Program-made: the position numbers and the translations under genes
Notes under the pieces: model-generated
The model's input: the letters and a program-made list of their open reading frames with translations, nothing else
What the model was told of the DNA's origin: nothing
The model's database searches: none
Assembly: GCA_041393965.1 (NCBI GenBank)
Contig: JAWKJB010000001.1
Coordinates: 806,001-870,000 of the forward strand
Direction of reading: 5' to 3'
Length of the DNA stretch: 64,000 bases
DNA from: Acidimicrobiia bacterium
GTDB taxonomy: Bacteria; Actinomycetota; Acidimicrobiia; Spongiisociales; UBA5794
Part shown: positions 25,685 to 34,733 of the stretch, in pieces
Layout of the letters: each line of letters opens with the position of its first letter
How positions within the stretch are numbered: position 1 is the stretch's first letter

Positions 25685-26226
25685 TGCAACACGCGATGCG
25701 CTTGACGGTGATTCTGCTGACCGGAGTGCTCGCCGCTGCGTGCGGCACACCTGACGATTCGGGGCCGCCCGAGATCAACTACGGCAGGGACATCTGCGTG
25801 GAATGCGGGATGATCATCAACGAAGCCCGATTCGCGGCTGCGTACCGGCTCGACGACGGTACGCAGAAGATCTTCGACGATGTGGGGGGCCTCTTGATCC
25901 ATCAGCGTTCCACGGCCGATAGCCTCGACCCCGGAACCACATGGGTGCACGACTACGAGACCGAGGAGTGGGTCGCCGCGGCAGATGCGTACTTCGTCCC
26001 GACATTGTCGGTGACCAGCCCGATGGGCCACAGCATTGTGTCGTTTGCCGACCGGGACCGGGCCGAGGCGTTTGCCGCTGATGTGGATGGGGAGGTCATC
26101 ACATGGAGCACGGTGATGGAGCTTCCGGTGGTCGACGGGCTCGTTGGTAACCACCACACGGATATGGATCAAAACATGGATATGAGCTCGGCCCCAGGTG
26201 GGTCCGACCACCAACACAACGGATGA
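25684..26226 (+). CDS. nosL: NosL copper-chaperone lipoprotein
   Basis: A 180-residue lipoprotein that delivers Cu(I) to NosZ. The signal peptide ends in lipobox AAAC. The family's copper motif is present as CVECGMII, followed by the FDDVGGLL and W-V-x-D-Y-E-T-E-E-W-V segments usual in NosL. The last 30 residues are Met/His-rich (HHTDMDQNMDM, then DHQHNG), an added likely copper-binding tail. GTG at 25681 is an alternative start; ATG at 25684 overlaps the nosY stop. Confidence 0.9.
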   Translation: MQHAMRLTVILLTGVLAAACGTPDDSGPPEINYGRDICVECGMIINEARFAAAYRLDDGTQKIFDDVGGLLIHQRSTADSLDPGTTWVHDYETEEWVAAADAYFVPTLSVTSPMGHSIVSFADRDRAEAFAADVDGEVITWSTVMELPVVDGLVGNHHTDMDQNMDMSSAPGGSDHQHNG

Positions 26227-26238
26227 GAGAGGAATGAC

Positions 26239-26646
26239 ATGACACTGAAGAAGGTGCTGATCGCCGTGGCTGTTCTCGGCCTTGTACTCGCCGCCTGCGG
26301 CGGATCGAGCAGCGACGGCGACAATGGAGGTTCGGCGACCACAACGGCTGCGACCGGTGGCGGCTCGGGAGATCCCTCGGAGGGTGCGGAGGTGTACCAG
26401 GGAACCTGTGCCGCATGTCACGGACCGACCGCGGGCGGCATCGACGGCCTCGGCAAGCCGCTCGCGCCGAGCGAGTTCGTGACATCGAACACCGAGGACG
26501 AGCTCGTCGCGTTCATCAAGGTGGGGCGCCCCGCAGGGGATCCCGCCAACACGCAAGGTGTCGACATGCCGCCAAAGGGAGGCAACCCGTCGTTGACCGA
26601 CGAGGATCTCCACGATGTCGCGGCGTACATCAAGTCCCTCAACTGA
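26239..26646 (+). CDS. Lipoprotein cytochrome c of the nos operon
   Basis: A 135-residue monoheme c-type cytochrome. Signal peptide with lipobox (LAAC, Cys20), Ser/Gly/Thr-rich spacer, heme-binding CAACH (about 56-60) and an axial Met in VDMPPKGG. Clade II nos clusters commonly encode small cytochromes c as electron donors to NosZ, and this one is in the same operon, 12 bases after nosL with the ribosome site GAGAGGA. It ends before a strong hairpin. Confidence 0.88.
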   Translation: MTLKKVLIAVAVLGLVLAACGGSSSDGDNGGSATTTAATGGGSGDPSEGAEVYQGTCAACHGPTAGGIDGLGKPLAPSEFVTSNTEDELVAFIKVGRPAGDPANTQGVDMPPKGGNPSLTDEDLHDVAAYIKSLN

Positions 26647-26690
26647 CGAGAGGGACGCGACCCCGGTCAAATTACCCACTCAACACGCTA

Positions 26691-26723
26691 AACAATGGGT
26701 CCGGAGCTGCCGGACCCATTGTT
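26691..26723 (+). terminator. Strong hairpin ending the nos operon
   Basis: AACAATGGGTCCGG and CCGGACCCATTGTT form a perfect 14-bp stem with a 5-base loop, 44 bases after the cytochrome stop and 76 bases before nirK. There is no T-run. It likely separates nos transcription from nirK. Confidence 0.8.
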
Positions 26724-26798
26724 GTGGTCACTTGAGCGGAAGCTCACAGCAACGAGCCGGCACGAGATGCCGCGTCTCCTCGTAAGGGAAGAGAGTGA

Positions 26799-28388
26799 AT
26801 GTCACAGAAGCAAACATTTCCGCCTGCGCCCGATCACACGCATTCGGTGCTCGGTGTCTGGACGGCGATCGCGGTCGCCGGTGTCGGGCTGGCGCTCGTC
26901 ATCGCGACGATCGCCCTCACCATCACCGCCATCAGGCCGTCGATGGATCAGGACACTGCCGATCTCCTCGTGCAGAATGCCGTCGACAACCTCGAGATAC
27001 CAACCGGCGGAGCTGGCTCGGTCGATACCAGCCACAGCGTCATCCCGGAGTTGACCCCGGTCGCGGACCTCCAGCCAGCGCCTGAGGGAGAGGTGCATGT
27101 CGTGTACGCGCCCGACGCGGGAATGCCAATCACTCGTGACTATCAGGCGAAGTATGAGATCCGGCTCGAGGTCCTCGAGAATGTCTGTGAGATCGATGCC
27201 GACAACGGTGTCAGGATCGACATGTGGGGATACCGCATCGAGGGCGACTCGGAAGTCGTCTGTGGGACCCCGGCACCCATCTTGCGCGGGCGGGTCGGTG
27301 ACTTCGTCACGATCACCCTCACCAACCTCGCCGAGAACACCAACCCGCACAACATCGACTTCCACGCGGTCACCGGCCAGGGCGGCGGAGCCGAGAACCT
27401 GACCGCGGTCCCGGGGGAGACGGTGTCGATCGATATCCGGCTCCTGTACTCGGGGGCGTTCATGTACCACTGTGCCTACGGGGATGTTCCTGTCCACATC
27501 ATGCACGGCATGTATGGCATGTTCATCGTCGACCCCGAGGTGCCGCTCCCCGAGGTCGATCACGAATGGACCGTGATGCAGTCCGAATGGTATGTCACGG
27601 AGCCTGACGCCGATGGGCTCGTCGATATCGACAAGGATGCATTGACCGACGAGAACCCGACCTATGTGGTGTTCAACGGAACCGTCGGCGCCATTGCGGG
27701 GGACAACGCCCTGAAGATGAATGTGGGTGAGCGTGCACGGATCTACTTCGTGAATGAGGGTCTGAACCTCATCTCGAGTTTCCATCCGATCGGGTCACAC
27801 TGGGATGCGGTGTATCCCGAGGGTGCGACGACGCCGGGGAACCCAATCATTCGAGGATCCCAGACGACCTTGATCCCTGCCGGTGGGGGAACGGTTGTCG
27901 AGATCGAAGGACAGATCCCCCAGACGGTCCTTCTGGTCGATCACGCGCTGTCGCGTACCTTCTACAAGGGGGCGTTGGGCATGATCGAGATCTCCGGCGA
28001 ACTCAACCCCGAGATCTTCGCCGCGCGTGAGGAGGCCGGCGGTGACGGTGGTGGGGAGACACCACCACCCGCCGAGGCTGTCCAGGTATCGATCACGAAG
28101 GATGGCTGGCTCGATCCTGCCAACGCGGCCGACGCGTTCAGCCCGTCCGAGTTGACGGTCGAGGTCGGAACGACGGTGACATGGACGAACAACGACACCG
28201 TGCTGCACACCGTGACATCGGGCATGTCCTCTGACAATGTAGGGACACCCGACGGGAGGTTCGACTCCGGGTTCCTCGATCCGGGAGCGACCTGGTCGTA
28301 CACCTTCACCGAAGAAGGGGTCTTCGACTACTTCTGCACGCCCCATCCGTGGATGATCGGCAAGGTCACGGTCACAGCGGCCGGGTAA
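26799..28388 (+). CDS. nirK: Copper nitrite reductase with N-terminal membrane anchor and fused C-terminal cupredoxin
   Basis: A 529-residue protein reducing nitrite to NO. An N-terminal helix (about 17-45) lacks a cleavage site and should anchor the enzyme outside the membrane. The NirK core follows: type 1 Cu ligands H184, C225, H233, M238; type 2 Cu ligands H189, H224 and H382; catalytic Asp D187 in PHNIDFH and the catalytic-loop His in FHPIGSHWD. After a Glu/Gly/Pro linker (about 415-430) a third, plastocyanin-like cupredoxin has its own type 1 site (H470, C513, H516, M519), a likely built-in electron donor. It has AAGGGA-type ribosome signal upstream and its own transcription start after the hairpin. 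Confidence 0.93.
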   Translation: MSQKQTFPPAPDHTHSVLGVWTAIAVAGVGLALVIATIALTITAIRPSMDQDTADLLVQNAVDNLEIPTGGAGSVDTSHSVIPELTPVADLQPAPEGEVHVVYAPDAGMPITRDYQAKYEIRLEVLENVCEIDADNGVRIDMWGYRIEGDSEVVCGTPAPILRGRVGDFVTITLTNLAENTNPHNIDFHAVTGQGGGAENLTAVPGETVSIDIRLLYSGAFMYHCAYGDVPVHIMHGMYGMFIVDPEVPLPEVDHEWTVMQSEWYVTEPDADGLVDIDKDALTDENPTYVVFNGTVGAIAGDNALKMNVGERARIYFVNEGLNLISSFHPIGSHWDAVYPEGATTPGNPIIRGSQTTLIPAGGGTVVEIEGQIPQTVLLVDHALSRTFYKGALGMIEISGELNPEIFAAREEAGGDGGGETPPPAEAVQVSITKDGWLDPANAADAFSPSELTVEVGTTVTWTNNDTVLHTVTSGMSSDNVGTPDGRFDSGFLDPGATWSYTFTEEGVFDYFCTPHPWMIGKVTVTAAG

Positions 28389-28400
28389 CCGACCCCCTCC

Positions 28401-28487
28401 CGTTCCGTGGGCCAGAGTTCACCTTTTAGTTGCACGCGAACCCAGGGTTCCAGTTCAACAGAAAGGTCAACTCTGGCCCACGGAACG
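28401..28487. repeat. Long inverted repeat between nirK and the LCP gene
   Basis: A 26-base arm (28401-28426) and its complement (28462-28487) pair with one mismatch and enclose a 35-base loop that itself contains GAACCCAGGGTTC, a small palindrome. It lies between two convergent genes, starting 12 bases after nirK, and could be a bidirectional terminator. The length is more than a terminator needs, so a small mobile or repetitive element is also possible; no other copy was noticed in the window. Confidence 0.7.
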
Positions 28488-28498
28488 ACGGGGCCGCA

Positions 28499-30109
28499 TT
28501 AGTCGCATTCGCTTTCGCCTGAGCGGGACTGGGCACTGACCCCGTTTTCGAGGATGTCGTTGACCTTCCACCGGATCTTGGACACATCCGGGATCGGGTA
28601 CTTGCCGGGGGTACGGCCCGAGTTGTAGGTCGGCGGAACGAATCCGACCGTGGCGACCTGTTCGAGGTCGATCTGCCCCGCCGCCCACACGAGGTCGGGG
28701 AGGGCATCGAGCGGAATGTCGGTGGTGATCGACTCGCGCATCAGGTCGAGCAGTGTCGGATAGACCCTGATCAGCTCGAGGGTGTCGGTCTGGGTGGCAG
28801 CGGCACGAATCAGGCAGCGTTGCCGTCCCATCCGGTGGTAATCCGACGATCCCCGTCGCCACCGCGTGTACGCAAGGGCCTCGAGACCGTTGAGGTGGTT
28901 CATGCCGGGCTCGACATTGATGGTTGCCTTCGGTTTGCCGGCCTCTGGGGACGACACCGTGACATGGTATGGCTGCTTCACATTCACATCGACACCGCCG
29001 ATCGCATCGATCACATCGACGAAACCGGCCATGTCGACCATCACGAAGTAGTCGATGGGGAGATCCATCACATTGGAAATGATCTCCTTGAGCGCGGAAA
29101 GCCCAGGGTCGGGCGAGTAGGGATAGGTGCTGGTCCAATCGAGGGTGTACTGGTGGACCGTGTTCAGCATGTCGGGGAAGCAGTAGCACGACTCGAACGG
29201 TGGCTCGTCTGGGATCAGGTCGCCGTCCTGGTCGTACCAGGTGTCGGGAAAGCCGTCCTCGTCCGCATCCGTCAGGTCCTTTTCGATCACCACCTCTTCA
29301 AGGCCGATGAACGAGTTGCGGAAGCGGTCGGGGAGTGGCATCAACTTGAAGTTGCGGGGAAAGCCGAACAGGGCGGTCGCGCCGGTGTTGAGGTCGATCG
29401 TGACCACATTCATCGAATCGGTGCGAAGCCCTTCCCTTCCGGGGCCAGCGTCGCCCCCCACGAGGAGGATCGAGAGCCGTTCCCGGTCGAGAGGGCCTTC
29501 CTGTGGCTGGTATGGGGCAGGGGTGATCTCCGCAGCGGCGAGCTCGGACCAGACACGGATGGCTTCGGGCTCCCCGAAACCGGGCACATAGATCGCGGGC
29601 CGGTCGAACTCCTCATAGACGGCCCGGACCGATGTGGGGATTGCCTCCGGTGGCGTCGTCGTCGCGGTGGTGGCCCTGAGAGGAACGACCGACCGTTCAC
29701 TCAGCGGCGTCGCGACGAAGGTCGTGGTGAGCGCGTCAAGGGTGTCCGTGCCGTAGTTCCATGCAATGGCGTGCGGAATCGCCACCGCGAGCAGCAGCAA
29801 GCTGACGGGGACCGCGAGCCATCCGCGTTCCCCGCTTGTCGATGTGATGGCGACCGCGTCGACCACAGCCGCCACGCGCCACGCGAGGAACACGACATCG
29901 GCAATGAGCAGACCCGTGAGGAACGACGGCCGCACGAGAAGGCCGGCCATGCCGATCGTTCCCATGTCGACGAACATGAAGGCACCGATGCCCAACGCGA
30001 GGGTTGGGACGAAGAAGAAGGCTGCCCGCGCCGGTCGGCGGGCGTAGAGCTGTCCGGCACCCGGAATCAGCGCCGACAGCAGTGCTGCGATGATCGGTCG
30101 ACCGCTCAT
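28499..30109 (-). CDS. LytR-CpsA-Psr (LCP) family cell-wall transferase
   Basis: A 536-residue membrane protein of the family that attaches glycopolymers to peptidoglycan. The first 130 residues hold about four hydrophobic helices (SALIPGAGQLYARRP opens the first), more than the single anchor of most LCP proteins. The LCP domain starts near LLVGGDAGPGREGLRTDSM (with the Asp and Arg that bind pyrophosphate) and includes FPRNFKL, a WDGVD-like acceptor-side GGVDVNV, GLEALAYTRWRR and SDYHRMGRQR, the last containing conserved Arg residues. The insertion around CYCFPD is unusual. AGAGGGG precedes the ATG. Confidence 0.85.
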   Translation of the reverse strand: MSGRPIIAALLSALIPGAGQLYARRPARAAFFFVPTLALGIGAFMFVDMGTIGMAGLLVRPSFLTGLLIADVVFLAWRVAAVVDAVAITSTSGERGWLAVPVSLLLLAVAIPHAIAWNYGTDTLDALTTTFVATPLSERSVVPLRATTATTTPPEAIPTSVRAVYEEFDRPAIYVPGFGEPEAIRVWSELAAAEITPAPYQPQEGPLDRERLSILLVGGDAGPGREGLRTDSMNVVTIDLNTGATALFGFPRNFKLMPLPDRFRNSFIGLEEVVIEKDLTDADEDGFPDTWYDQDGDLIPDEPPFESCYCFPDMLNTVHQYTLDWTSTYPYSPDPGLSALKEIISNVMDLPIDYFVMVDMAGFVDVIDAIGGVDVNVKQPYHVTVSSPEAGKPKATINVEPGMNHLNGLEALAYTRWRRGSSDYHRMGRQRCLIRAAATQTDTLELIRVYPTLLDLMRESITTDIPLDALPDLVWAAGQIDLEQVATVGFVPPTYNSGRTPGKYPIPDVSKIRWKVNDILENGVSAQSRSGESECD

Positions 30110-30225
30110 GTCCCCTCTGATGACGCATCATCCGACTCTGGATGGTTCGCGGTGCTGAGCCTACCGGCGCATCAGGATTGCAGGCCCGAAAGCTCGACCC
30201 TTGTGATCAGCGACTACCGCCTCGT

Positions 30226-31893
30226 TCAGGGCACGGGACGGCGACGCCTGCGAACCGGCACCTCGTTGACGGACGGTATGGCCGATCCCGAACCAGAGCC
30301 ATCGTCGTTGTCGACGACCCATCGACGAATGGCGAGTTGTGCGGCGACATCGTCCTCGTTGTATTCGAGAAGACGCCGTTGCATGGATGGATCGCCTCCG
30401 AGCATCGCCTCGAACCACAGCTCCGATTGCTGACCCCCCGCATCGTCATCGCGCCAGGTGAACCCGCACAGGGGAGCGACGGTCTTGAGGCTGTATCCGT
30501 CGGGGGAGATGAAATGGTTTTTCGTCCAACGGTGGAGATCGGTGGCATGTTCGTTGAACCAGTCGTTGATCATTGCGAAGCCCGGGATCGACATGCCGTA
30601 CCGTGCAGAGGCCGCCGCGAGTTGCGTCCGTTCGTACTCCGTCCAGTGGAACACCCGCGTTCCACGGTCGGAAAAGGCCGCGAGCTTTGCAAACAGTCGC
30701 TCCACAAAGCTGCGTTCGGAGCGGTCCGTCCACTCCCAGTCAGCGATCCAGTCGTAGGTGCTCTGACCGTCCTCGGATACGAGGAATCCGGCGAGGTAGA
30801 TGCGGTTGTCGAAGGTCTCGATATCGAAATCCACGGCTCGGGCCGGTTGGGGAACATCCAGAGGCGGGTCGACCCCGGCGCGCCGTAGCAATGTGCCCGC
30901 GACCATGGCCCGTGCCTGGGGAACCGCTGTGGCGTTGACGAAGCGACCATCGGCCAGATCGAGGGCGGCGATGTCGTCGACCGTGGCGACACCGTCGAGC
31001 GCGAGGGCCTTTCGCACATCAGCGTCGACACCACTGAGCATCGTTGGGTCGCCGATCTCTTCGAGCACGGACCGGCACACGAGCCTCCACGGACACTGGC
31101 TGCATTCCGAACGCCACCACGGGGCGATCGCGGGGTGCTCCGGGTGGTCGTCACCGCGGCGGAGGGCGTCGACCGCTTGTTCGGTCCATGCGACCGCCTC
31201 GTCGAGGATCGTGTCGTGGCCGTTTCCCCGCGAATCGGTGAGGTCGACCCATGCGCATGCAAGAGGATCCTCGGTACCGATCACGCCTCCAAGCGGCCTG
31301 TTGCATGCTTCGCCGAAGTCATCGAGGATTCGCCAGTAGTGGGCGACCTGGTACAGGTCACGCACGCGGTTCGATCGAAACCGAATCGGATCCGGAGCGT
31401 CCTCATCCGGCTCGTTGCCAGCTTCATCGTGATGGTGTACCCGCACCGCCGTGCCCATCGCGTCGAGCGGCGTGGCAACGGTTCGAATCCCGTTCCGTCT
31501 CGTGACGAGATGGCTCTTGATCTCGACCGGTGCGTAGCCGGACGGAAACCGGACAAGGACATCCGGGGCGCCGACCAGCGAGCCATCCAACGATGCGATA
31601 CGACCACCGACGATGATCGTTGCTCGGTCCCGAAGGGCCTCAAGCGTACGGGTCGGAGCATCCGCCTGGTCGCCGATGTGGACCACGGCTCCGGGATTGG
31701 CCGCGTCGAGGGCGGCGATGACCGAGACCTCATGGGCGAAGCCGATCGCTGCTCGACGCTCACGCACCGGATCGGCAACGGCGTGGGCATCGGTGAAGCG
31801 ATCGTGGTGGATCCTCGTGAGACACGAACCCACCTCGCCACCCCCGATCGCCCCTCCTCGGTGGTGTTGTGTCGTCACAGCGTCCGCTCCCAT
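30226..31893 (-). CDS. TM0106-family RecB-like nuclease with RNase H-like domain
   Basis: A 555-residue protein. The N-terminal part has the PD-(D/E)XK nuclease core (GAPDVLVR, then VEIKSH) and a Cys cluster (C-x2-C-x5-C near SECSQCPWRLVC, with an earlier Cys) like the iron-sulfur cluster of RecB/Cas4-type nucleases. The middle has a short helix-hairpin region (GVATVDDIAAL). The C-terminal 200 residues have an exonuclease/RNase H-like fold (VDFDIETFDNR with acidic metal ligands, later EYNEDDVAAQ). Family members of this architecture are uncharacterised. TAGGTT 6 bases before the ATG suggests a leaderless mRNA. Confidence 0.8.
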   Translation of the reverse strand: MGADAVTTQHHRGGAIGGGEVGSCLTRIHHDRFTDAHAVADPVRERRAAIGFAHEVSVIAALDAANPGAVVHIGDQADAPTRTLEALRDRATIIVGGRIASLDGSLVGAPDVLVRFPSGYAPVEIKSHLVTRRNGIRTVATPLDAMGTAVRVHHHDEAGNEPDEDAPDPIRFRSNRVRDLYQVAHYWRILDDFGEACNRPLGGVIGTEDPLACAWVDLTDSRGNGHDTILDEAVAWTEQAVDALRRGDDHPEHPAIAPWWRSECSQCPWRLVCRSVLEEIGDPTMLSGVDADVRKALALDGVATVDDIAALDLADGRFVNATAVPQARAMVAGTLLRRAGVDPPLDVPQPARAVDFDIETFDNRIYLAGFLVSEDGQSTYDWIADWEWTDRSERSFVERLFAKLAAFSDRGTRVFHWTEYERTQLAAASARYGMSIPGFAMINDWFNEHATDLHRWTKNHFISPDGYSLKTVAPLCGFTWRDDDAGGQQSELWFEAMLGGDPSMQRRLLEYNEDDVAAQLAIRRWVVDNDDGSGSGSAIPSVNEVPVRRRRRPVP

Positions 31894-31978
31894 GCCGACA
31901 ACCTACCGGGCCGGTATGACACTTCCCGGCTCCGTCGACGATCACTCATCTCGATCCCGTGGTCGATCCGGGGTCTCC

Positions 31979-33358
31979 CTATACGGGTTCGAAGCGGCAG
32001 GTGAAGTGGCGGAGCCACGGCGCCTGTTCGGTGATGCGGTAGCCGGGGAGGCCCGCCGCACGACTCGCCACATCGATCACCACCTCGGCCGTGTAGTCGA
32101 TGTGGCTCTGGGTGTACATCCGTCGCGGAATGGCAAGACGCACGAGCTCCATCGCTGCAGGCTCATCCGGATCGCCGTCCGGCGTCGCTCGGCCGAACAT
32201 GACCGTGCCGATCTCGACACCGCGCACGCCGCCGGTCCGGTACAGCTCGATGGCGAGCGACTGCGCCGGGTACTGGTGCGCCGGAAGGTGCGGGAGCAGC
32301 GCCGCGGCGTCGAGGTACACGGCGTGTCCACCGGCAGGAAGCACGATCGGGACACCTGCGTCGTTGACCTTGTCGGCGAGGTACTCCGTCGATCGAATGC
32401 GGTATCGCAGATAGTTTTCGTCGAGGACCTCCTCGAGACCCACGGCGATGGCTTCGAGGTCGTATCCTGCAAGCCCGCCATAGGTGGGGAACCCCTCCGT
32501 GAGGATCAGGAGGTTTCGGGCGTTCGCTGCCCATTCGGCGTTGTTGAGGGCAAGGAAGCCGCCGATGTTGGCAAGCCCATCCTTTTTTGCCGACATCGTG
32601 GCGCCGTCGCCGTACGAGAACATCTCCTTCGCGATGTCACGCGGCGTGCGGTCGGCGTAACCCTCCTCGCGCAGCTTGATGAACCACGCGTTCTCAGCGA
32701 AGCGACACGCATCGAAGATCAGCGGCAAGGCATGCTCGTCGCACACCGCTCGAACCGCCCGGATGTTCTCCATCGAGACAGGCTGGCCCCCACCTGAGTT
32801 GTTCGTCACGGTCACCATCACCATCGGGATCCGGTCGACACCGACCTCGTCGATCGTGGCCCGCAGCGCTGCGACATCCATGTTCCCCTTGAACGGCAGG
32901 ATCGCCGACGGGTTGCGCCCCTCGGCGACCACGAGATCCCGCGCCTCGGCTCCCCGGTACTCGACATTGGCCCGAGTCGTGTCGAAGTGGGTGTTGTTGG
33001 GGACCACATCGCCGGGATTGACCGCAACGGAGAACAGGATCTTCTCGGCGGCGCGGCCCTGATGGGTCGGAATCACATGGTCGAAGCCGGTGATGCCCTT
33101 TACGGCGGATTCGAAGCGGAAGAACGACCGGCTTCCTGCGTAGGACTCGTCACCGAGCATCATGCCCGCCCACTGCCGCGACGACATGGCGCCCGTGCCC
33201 GAGTCGGTGAGCAGATCGATGATGACCTCATCTGCGTGGAGCCCGAACAGGTTGTAGCCGGACCGGATCAGCGCGGCTTCGCGTTGCTCGGCATTTGGGA
33301 GGTCGATCGCCTGAACGGTGTGGATGCGGAACGGCTCGATGATCGTACGGGATTCCAT
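31979..33358 (-). CDS. tnaA: Tryptophanase
   Basis: A 459-residue PLP enzyme of the beta-eliminating lyase family, splitting tryptophan into indole, pyruvate and ammonia. Visible: PTHQGRAAEK (phosphate loop), NNTHFDTTR, TVTNNSGGGQP, FDACRFAENA (Asp and Arg at PLP), SAKKDG (Schiff-base Lys). Two positions separate tryptophanase from the sister enzyme tyrosine phenol-lyase: VEIG instead of the lyase's MERG-type Arg, and LRHFT with His instead of Phe near the C terminus. Both support tryptophanase. The ATG at 33358 follows reverse-strand TACCCT by 6 bases. Confidence 0.85.
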   Translation of the reverse strand: MESRTIIEPFRIHTVQAIDLPNAEQREAALIRSGYNLFGLHADEVIIDLLTDSGTGAMSSRQWAGMMLGDESYAGSRSFFRFESAVKGITGFDHVIPTHQGRAAEKILFSVAVNPGDVVPNNTHFDTTRANVEYRGAEARDLVVAEGRNPSAILPFKGNMDVAALRATIDEVGVDRIPMVMVTVTNNSGGGQPVSMENIRAVRAVCDEHALPLIFDACRFAENAWFIKLREEGYADRTPRDIAKEMFSYGDGATMSAKKDGLANIGGFLALNNAEWAANARNLLILTEGFPTYGGLAGYDLEAIAVGLEEVLDENYLRYRIRSTEYLADKVNDAGVPIVLPAGGHAVYLDAAALLPHLPAHQYPAQSLAIELYRTGGVRGVEIGTVMFGRATPDGDPDEPAAMELVRLAIPRRMYTQSHIDYTAEVVIDVASRAAGLPGYRITEQAPWLRHFTCRFEPV

Positions 33359-33589
33359 AGGGGGAGGGTACCGAGGCAACAAGTCAGAAGGCGGATGAGG
33401 GGGTGACTGATTACCGACGGTGAAAGCGAACGGCTTCCTCCTCGCTCGGATCCGTGGATCCTATGTCCGGTTCGGCCGGGGTGTCGACGGTGATGAGATC
33501 GCCAGGGAATGATCCAGGATTGACACACGCATGACATACCGATTCCGTGAGCTGAAAAGATGGCTGGAGCCACCAAGGAGGGTCAAGCG

Positions 33590-34717
33590 ATGGCGCGACC
33601 ATCGATCAGGTCCGACCGAATCCACCTATTCGTCGAACTGGCGGCGTTGGCCGTGGTGATGTCGCTCGCGGCTGCCTGTAGCTCCGAAGTGGGAGTGGAT
33701 CCGCCAACGACACTGCCGCAGCAGGCAACGACCACACCGAATGCTCCGTCGTCCACGACAACGACGATCCACTTAACCACAACGACGGAGGTTCCGAGCA
33801 TGACCAGTCCGTTCGCTCTGGAACCGTACGCAGCGAATCCAATCATTCAGCAGCCAACAGAGACGGGCGGTTCGATGCTGCCCGCGGTCTTGTTGGTCGA
33901 TGACCTCCTTCACATGTGGTTCACGCAGACCACCAGCTGGTCGACGGTCCCGACTGCGATCTACCACGCGACATCGATCGACGGTTTCGAGTGGGTCGTT
34001 GATCCTGCTCCCGCCCTCGAGGCGGACGGGTCGGGCTTCGATGCCTTTTCGGTTGCCGAGGGAAGAGTGATCCAGATCGATGGCGTGTGGATCATGTATT
34101 ACAACGCCAGGGAGGAACCGGGTCCCGGCCCTGGACCAGCCATCGGAAGGGCGACGGCACCGAGTCCTGATGGACCGTGGAAGGCTGGACCGTCAGCGGT
34201 CGTTCGAACCGGCAACGCGGCTGCGTGGGACTCCGGGTTTGTTTCTCCAGCGGCAGCGATCGCCTCAGAAGATGGGGTTCAGCTGTTCTACTCGGGCGGG
34301 ACTGACTACGCGACATTTGGGCCGACCGCCACCGGACTCGCACGCTCGGTCGACACGAAGGCCTTCACCAAGGAGAGCCGTCCGGTCATCGACCATGGGA
34401 CAGGTTGGGACGGCCACTACTCGTGGGAGGCGGCCGTCTTCCCCTTGGGGAACGGATTGGCAGCGTTCTATACGGGCGACCCAAAGGAGCTGACGGGAGA
34501 GGCGATCGGCTACGCATCGAGTAGCGACGGCGTCGTGTGGGCGAAGGCCACGAACAATCCGCTCCTGGAGCCTCGGGATCAGGAGTGGGCCTCGCTCGAT
34601 GTTGTGGCGGGTTCTGTGGTCACGCTGCCCGATGGGCGGGTGTTGCTCTACTACTCGGGCACCAATGGCGGTCTGAGCTTCTCGATCGGTGTTGCAGAAG
34701 CCGTCCCTGTCGGGTAG
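33590..34717 (+). CDS. Lipoprotein with five-bladed beta-propeller (glycosidase-like)
   Basis: A 375-residue lipoprotein. The ATG at 33590 is fixed by AAGGAGGG (33575-33582). The signal peptide ends in LAAAC; a Thr-rich spacer follows (about 42-70). The rest has repeated propeller strands: LLHMWFTQ, WIMYYNAR, VQLFYSGG, LAAFYTGD and VLLYYSGT, each the inner strand of a blade, with the IGYASSSDGVVW pattern of GH43/GH32/GH130-like glycosidases. The catalytic acids could not be assigned, so a sugar-binding role is as likely as hydrolysis. Confidence 0.7.
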   Translation: MARPSIRSDRIHLFVELAALAVVMSLAAACSSEVGVDPPTTLPQQATTTPNAPSSTTTTIHLTTTTEVPSMTSPFALEPYAANPIIQQPTETGGSMLPAVLLVDDLLHMWFTQTTSWSTVPTAIYHATSIDGFEWVVDPAPALEADGSGFDAFSVAEGRVIQIDGVWIMYYNAREEPGPGPGPAIGRATAPSPDGPWKAGPSAVVRTGNAAAWDSGFVSPAAAIASEDGVQLFYSGGTDYATFGPTATGLARSVDTKAFTKESRPVIDHGTGWDGHYSWEAAVFPLGNGLAAFYTGDPKELTGEAIGYASSSDGVVWAKATNNPLLEPRDQEWASLDVVAGSVVTLPDGRVLLYYSGTNGGLSFSIGVAEAVPVG

Positions 34718-34733
34718 TCGACCTGACGGCGGG

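Noticed and set aside
26724..26798. A CRP-type site upstream of nirK (TGAGC-N4-GCTCA near a TCACA)
   Set aside because: Spacing does not match the TGTGA-N6-TCACA pattern seen before nosZ; the small palindrome could be chance.
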